Positions 63,572-64,000 of a DNA stretch of 64,000 bases are shown one piece after another. The notes under the pieces were generated by a model. The model was given only the letters and a program-made list of their open reading frames with translations. It searched no databases and was not told where the DNA came from. Position 1 is the first letter of the stretch; each line of letters opens with the position of its first letter. Both the position numbers and the translations under genes were made by a program. The stretch is from NCBI GenBank assembly GCA_002361625.1, contig DETL01000011.1, forward strand, positions 55,410 through 119,409. The letters are read 5' to 3'. The DNA comes from Bacteroidales bacterium UBA3289. GTDB taxonomy: Bacteria; Bacteroidota; Bacteroidia; Bacteroidales; UBA932.

Positions 63572-64000
63572 ATGGCAAGCAGTTCTGCAGGAAAGATAAC
63601 CCAGGTGGTGGGGCCGGTCGTCGACGTGCATTTTGACCTGGAAGAGGGCGGGGAACTCCCCCGCATCCATGAAGCGCTGGAAGTGAAAAGGGCGGACGGA
63701 CGTTCCCTCGTCATCGAGGTGCAGCAGCACATCGGCGAGGACACGGTCCGCTGCGTGGCCATGGACTCCACGGACGGCCTGAGCCGCGGGATGGAAGCCC
63801 TGCCCACGGGTGCCCCGATCGCGATGCCGGTGGGCGCGCAGATCCGCGGCCGCGTGATGAACGTCGTGGGCGAGACCATCGACGGCATGGGTCCCCTTTC
63901 CCGGGAGGATGCGCTCCCGATCCACCGCGAACCGCCTAAGTTCGAGGATCTTACGACTTCGCAGGAGGTCCTTTTTACCGGCATCAAGGTCATCGACCTG
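63572..64000 (+). CDS. atpD: ATP synthase F1 subunit beta (3' end outside window)
   Basis: Catalytic subunit of F-type ATP synthase. The first 143 codons are present: MASSSAGKITQVVGPVVDVHFD, the beta-barrel domain with RIHEALEV and VRCVAMDSTDGLSRGM, then VGAQIRGRVMNVVGETIDGMGPL and PIHREPPKFEDLTTSQEVLFTGIKVIDL at the start of the nucleotide domain, cut by the window edge before the P-loop. In Bacteroidetes atpD usually heads its own operon with atpC, which fits the promoter just upstream. Distinguished from alpha subunit by the barrel sequence and FTGIKVIDL. Confidence 0.95.
   Translation, partial: MASSSAGKITQVVGPVVDVHFDLEEGGELPRIHEALEVKRADGRSLVIEVQQHIGEDTVRCVAMDSTDGLSRGMEALPTGAPIAMPVGAQIRGRVMNVVGETIDGMGPLSREDALPIHREPPKFEDLTTSQEVLFTGIKVIDL

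Noticed and set aside
61324..63993. 889-codon open frame on the minus strand
   Set aside because: It is antisense to the DPP-IV gene and atpD; the composition is that of a shadow frame in GC-rich codons and shows no domain.

Overview
The window is a stretch of chromosome from a GC-rich member of the Bacteroidales. I infer this from three things. Promoters follow the Bacteroidetes pattern (TTTG or TTG about 19 bases upstream of TAnnTTTG), Shine-Dalgarno sites are essentially absent, and the families present are typical of the phylum: FeoA-FeoB fusion, BACON and BIG2 lipoproteins, M64 peptidase, NhaC-type antiporter, DUF4956/VTC cluster and IntDOT-like recombinase. Anaerobic ribonucleotide reductase and FeoAB indicate an anaerobe, and the many secreted peptidases (M1/M61-like, M64, C69, S9, S13) suggest protein or peptide use. 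A gut lineage near Rikenellaceae or the UBA932 group is possible, but I cannot fix the genus.

Layout. 1-8.1 kb: anaerobic RNR (nrdD end, nrdG), malate dehydrogenase, a structured leader or RNA ahead of an Sfp-type phosphopantetheinyl transferase, feoAB, and a leftward hemerythrin / LuxR regulator / apt operon. 8.1-12.7 kb: a possible small RNA, two tandem paralogous exported proteins, an outer-membrane barrel, QueH, an NhaC-type antiporter and a secreted protein. 12.7-16.8 kb: guaB, a complete guaA and a second guaA lacking its glutaminase domain. 16.9-22.4 kb: tRNA-Gln, tRNA-Met and an accessory region. The last 20 bp of the tRNA-Met end are repeated 3.3 kb downstream, next to a 2.0-kb element with perfect 134-bp inverted repeats around a tyrosine recombinase. 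22.5-28.4 kb: peptidase plus YfcC-type transporter, small lipoprotein, TPR-LuxR regulator, OmpA-type protein. 28.4-34.6 kb: ispF divergent from a tight seven-gene run (small membrane protein, mutL, rhomboid, EEP nuclease, tsaC, rsmE, phosphodiesterase). 34.7-39.5 kb: Ala-rich lipoprotein, radA, membrane-anchored deformylase, ComEC-like metallohydrolase, radical SAM protein. 39.7-50.5 kb: secreted metallohydrolase plus glycosidase, FN3-like lipoprotein, a cluster of BRO-N/RhuM genes with a decayed copy, and a 1060-residue M64 lipoprotein. 50.5-57.1 kb: DUF2490-DUF4956-VTC polyphosphate operon, a beta-helix surface protein and a LytS/LytTR two-component system with an apparent operator between them. 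57.1-64 kb: C69 dipeptidase and galE leftward; PBP4-type carboxypeptidase, DPP-IV and the start of atpD rightward.

The less expected signals are: (i) the inverted-repeat recombinase element with four copies of a 15-bp site; (ii) the tRNA-Met direct repeat that may bound a small island; (iii) a branched, UUCG-capped RNA structure between a good promoter and the phosphopantetheinyl transferase; (iv) a promoter-to-terminator unit of about 88 nt that encodes no protein; (v) terminator T-tracts that appear to serve as the -33 region of the next promoter; (vi) several genes whose ATG lies 3-7 bases after the -7 box, implying leaderless messages. All of this is read by eye. No similarity search, folding or alignment program was run.
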